Source: Chloroflexota bacterium
GTDB lineage: Bacteria; Chloroflexota; Limnocylindria; Limnocylindrales; CSP1-4
DNA: 5,358 nt
Assembly: GCA_021777365.1 (NCBI GenBank)
Contig: JAJYDP010000386.1
Span: 1 to 5,358 of the forward strand
Reading direction: 5' to 3'
Both the position numbers and the translations under genes were made by a program. Position 1 is the stretch's first letter; every line of letters begins with the position of its first letter. The notes below the pieces were generated by a model that saw only the letters and a list, made by a program, of their open reading frames with translations, had not been told where the DNA came from and did not search any database. Positions 4,249 to 5,358 of this stretch are shown in pieces.

Positions 4249-4254
4249 TATCCT
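4249..4254 (+). promoter_or_regulatory. -10 element (TATCCT) of the LOG-family gene, leaderless arrangement
   Basis: TATCCT lies in the 25-base gap after the dksA-like stop and ends seven bases before ATG at 4262. A purine run, GAGGGAGG (4236-4243), is 18 or more bases from the ATG, too far for ribosome binding. A separate leaderless transcript is therefore plausible, although read-through from the upstream gene is not excluded. Confidence 0.4.
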
Positions 4255-4261
4255 GCCGCGC

Positions 4262-5086
4262 ATGACCGAGCAACGCGGACGGCAATCACAGGTCCCTCCG
4301 CACGCCACCGCTGACCGCAAGCTGCTGCAGACCAAGCCGTACCAGGACGTCACGTTCCTGGAGACCGACGCATGGCGGTCGCTGCGGATACTGGGCGAGT
4401 TCATCAGCGGGTTCGAGGCCCTGGCACGGCTCGGACCCGCGGTGACCGTATTCGGGTCGGCCAGGACGCAGCCCACCGATCCCATGTACCAGGCCGCGAT
4501 CGCACTCGCGCGAGGCCTGGCCGAGGCCGGCTTCACGGTGATCACCGGCGGCGGCCCGGGGATCATGGAGGCTGCCAACATGGGAGCGCAGCAGGGCGGC
4601 GGGCTCTCGGTCGGCTGCACCATCGAACTCCCGAACGAGCAGCGCGTGAACGACTACACGGACCTCTCGGTGAGCTTCCGGTACTTCTTCGTGCGCAAGA
4701 TGATGTTCGTCAAGTACGCGCAGGGGTTCGTGATCTTTCCCGGCGGCTTCGGCACGCTGGACGAGCTGTTCGAATCGATCACCCTCGTGCAGACGGACAA
4801 GATCGAGCACTTCCCGGTCGTGTTGATCGGTCGCGCGTACTGGGCCGGGCTGCTGGAGTGGCTGCGGGGGCGGGTCGAGTCCGAGGGCAAGATCGAGGGC
4901 GCCGACGTCGACCTCCTGCGCGTCACCGACGACGTGGACGAGGCGGTCGCCTTGATGGTGGAGTCGCGGGCGCGCCGGGGGGCCGCTCGGGCCGGGAACG
5001 GCGCTGACGGGAGCCCGCCTCCGGGCGAGGAGGGCCAGGACAACTTACCCGAGCCGCACCGCCGGCGACAGTCCCTCGCCGACTGA
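4262..5086 (+). CDS. LOG-family Rossmann-fold protein (TIGR00730 type)
   Basis: LOG proteins are cytoplasmic phosphoribohydrolases that cleave nucleoside 5'-monophosphates, such as cytokinin ribotides, to the free base. Bacterial members are also annotated as nucleotide 5'-monophosphate nucleosidases. This one has 274 residues. After an N-terminal arm (1-58), the Rossmann core begins with VTVFGSARTQP (61-71). It carries ITGGGPGIMEAANMGA (94-109) and the hallmark PGGFGTLDE (160-168), giving both halves of the GGGxGxM / PGGxGTxxE signature with catalytic Glu168. RYFFVRKMMFVKYA (140-153) is typical of the longer bacterial subgroup, which is bigger than the roughly 190-200-residue plant-type LOGs. 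The last 40 residues (235-274) are Arg/Gly/Pro-rich and look disordered. The frame is open 53 codons further upstream inside the dksA-like gene; ATG at 4262 starts the conserved protein and clears the -10 hexamer. It ends 11 bases from the convergent protease gene, with no hairpin between. Substrate cannot be read from sequence. Confidence 0.94.
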   Translation: MTEQRGRQSQVPPHATADRKLLQTKPYQDVTFLETDAWRSLRILGEFISGFEALARLGPAVTVFGSARTQPTDPMYQAAIALARGLAEAGFTVITGGGPGIMEAANMGAQQGGGLSVGCTIELPNEQRVNDYTDLSVSFRYFFVRKMMFVKYAQGFVIFPGGFGTLDELFESITLVQTDKIEHFPVVLIGRAYWAGLLEWLRGRVESEGKIEGADVDLLRVTDDVDEAVALMVESRARRGAARAGNGADGSPPPGEEGQDNLPEPHRRRQSLAD

Positions 5087-5097
5087 GGCGGCCCCCG

Positions 5098-5358
5098 TCA
5101 GGGTGCGCAGGATCCCGTGCTGACCGGCGCCGTGCGGCCGATGGCCCCGGCCACGTCCGAGCGCACCTCGCCGATCTCGAGCGCGTACCCGATTCCGGGG
5201 GTGGTCTGCGCCCTGGCGAACACGACGCCGGCCACGCGCCCGTCCGACGCGACGAACGGCCCGCCACTGTCGCCCGCCTCGACGTCCGCGGCGAGCTCGA
5301 TCACGACCCGCGTGACGGTGGCGCGCCCGTAGATGTCGAAGCCGGTGGCGGTGAACGT
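5098..5358 (-). CDS. MarP-like trypsin-fold serine protease, C-terminal fragment
   Basis: Only the last 86 residues are visible; the gene enters from the right edge. VEAGDSGGPFV (26-36 of the fragment) contains the GDSGGP motif of trypsin-fold proteases, with the nucleophile Ser at fragment residue 31. RVAGVVFARAQTTPGIGYAL (41-60) forms the closing strands of the barrel. The end, TAPVSTGSCAP, resembles the C-terminus of the mycobacterial periplasmic protease MarP and its relatives. These consist of an N-terminal four-helix CvpA-like membrane domain joined to an extracytoplasmic protease and are linked to acid and oxidative stress resistance. In that family the penultimate-region Cys often forms a disulphide; here it is Cys84. 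The catalytic His and Asp and any membrane segments are outside the window, so the MarP relationship is inferred from the C-terminal third only; HtrA-type proteases fit less well because no PDZ follows. Confidence 0.82.
   Translation of the reverse strand, partial: TFTATGFDIYGRATVTRVVIELAADVEAGDSGGPFVASDGRVAGVVFARAQTTPGIGYALEIGEVRSDVAGAIGRTAPVSTGSCAP

Noticed and set aside
4103..4261. 53-codon in-frame N-terminal extension of the LOG protein
   Set aside because: It lies inside the dksA-like coding region in another frame and resembles no LOG N-terminus.
3847..4623. Long minus-strand open frame opposite the dksA-like and LOG genes
   Set aside because: It is antisense to two well-supported genes and shows no domain signature.
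1..5358. Mobile element, phage, toxin-antitoxin, defence island or CRISPR
   Set aside because: No transposase, integrase, terminal repeats, repeat-spacer pattern or paired small genes of those types are visible on either strand.

Overview
The window is very GC-rich bacterial chromosome, close to 70% by eye, with strongly GC-biased third codon positions. The gene mix points to a high-GC lineage related to Actinomycetota or Chloroflexota (for example Limnocylindria-like soil or freshwater bacteria). It includes an FdxA-type 7Fe ferredoxin, a MarP-like membrane protease, a LOG-family protein, a TraR/DksA zinc finger and a cobalamin-binding-like protein. This placement is inference: there is no rRNA or other phylogenetic marker. 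I see no mobile element, CRISPR array, tRNA or rRNA, so this reads as ordinary housekeeping and accessory chromosome.

Layout. From the left edge to about 3.7 kb everything reads leftward (minus strand). In order of increasing coordinate: the first 35 codons of a tryptophanase/tyrosine phenol-lyase family enzyme (1-105); proC (277-1131); a 77-residue zinc-ribbon protein (1211-1444); a signal-less BtuF-like protein (1467-2393); a strong hairpin terminator (2496-2520); a 7Fe ferredoxin (2567-2854); an unrecognised membrane-anchored protein with three exact-period 14-residue repeats (3044-3379); and a 57-residue YHS-domain protein (3539-3712). A divergent intergenic region follows. Two genes then read rightward: a TraR/DksA-type zinc-finger protein (3904-4236) and a LOG-family protein (4262-5086). 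They converge on the 3' end of a MarP-like serine protease entering from the right edge (5098-5358, minus).

The genes do not form one pathway. The only likely operon is btuF-like plus zinc ribbon: 22 bases apart, the second gene without a Shine-Dalgarno, joined by a tiny ORF that overlaps both. The other genes appear to have their own promoters. The dksA-like and LOG genes are 25 bases apart in the same direction, but the second has its own -10-like element.

The most informative pattern concerns gene starts. Four genes (proC, btuF-like, dksA-like, LOG) have a TANNNT -10-like hexamer only 6-7 bases before the start codon and no usable Shine-Dalgarno, which is the arrangement of leaderless mRNAs. 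Four others (tryptophanase-like, ferredoxin, repeat protein, YHS) have a clear Shine-Dalgarno and a TANNNT hexamer about 44-50 bases upstream. I found no convincing previously undescribed multi-gene system. The best leads are this two-class start architecture, the repeat protein, the zinc-finger variant with Asp replacing one Cys, and the mini-ORF.
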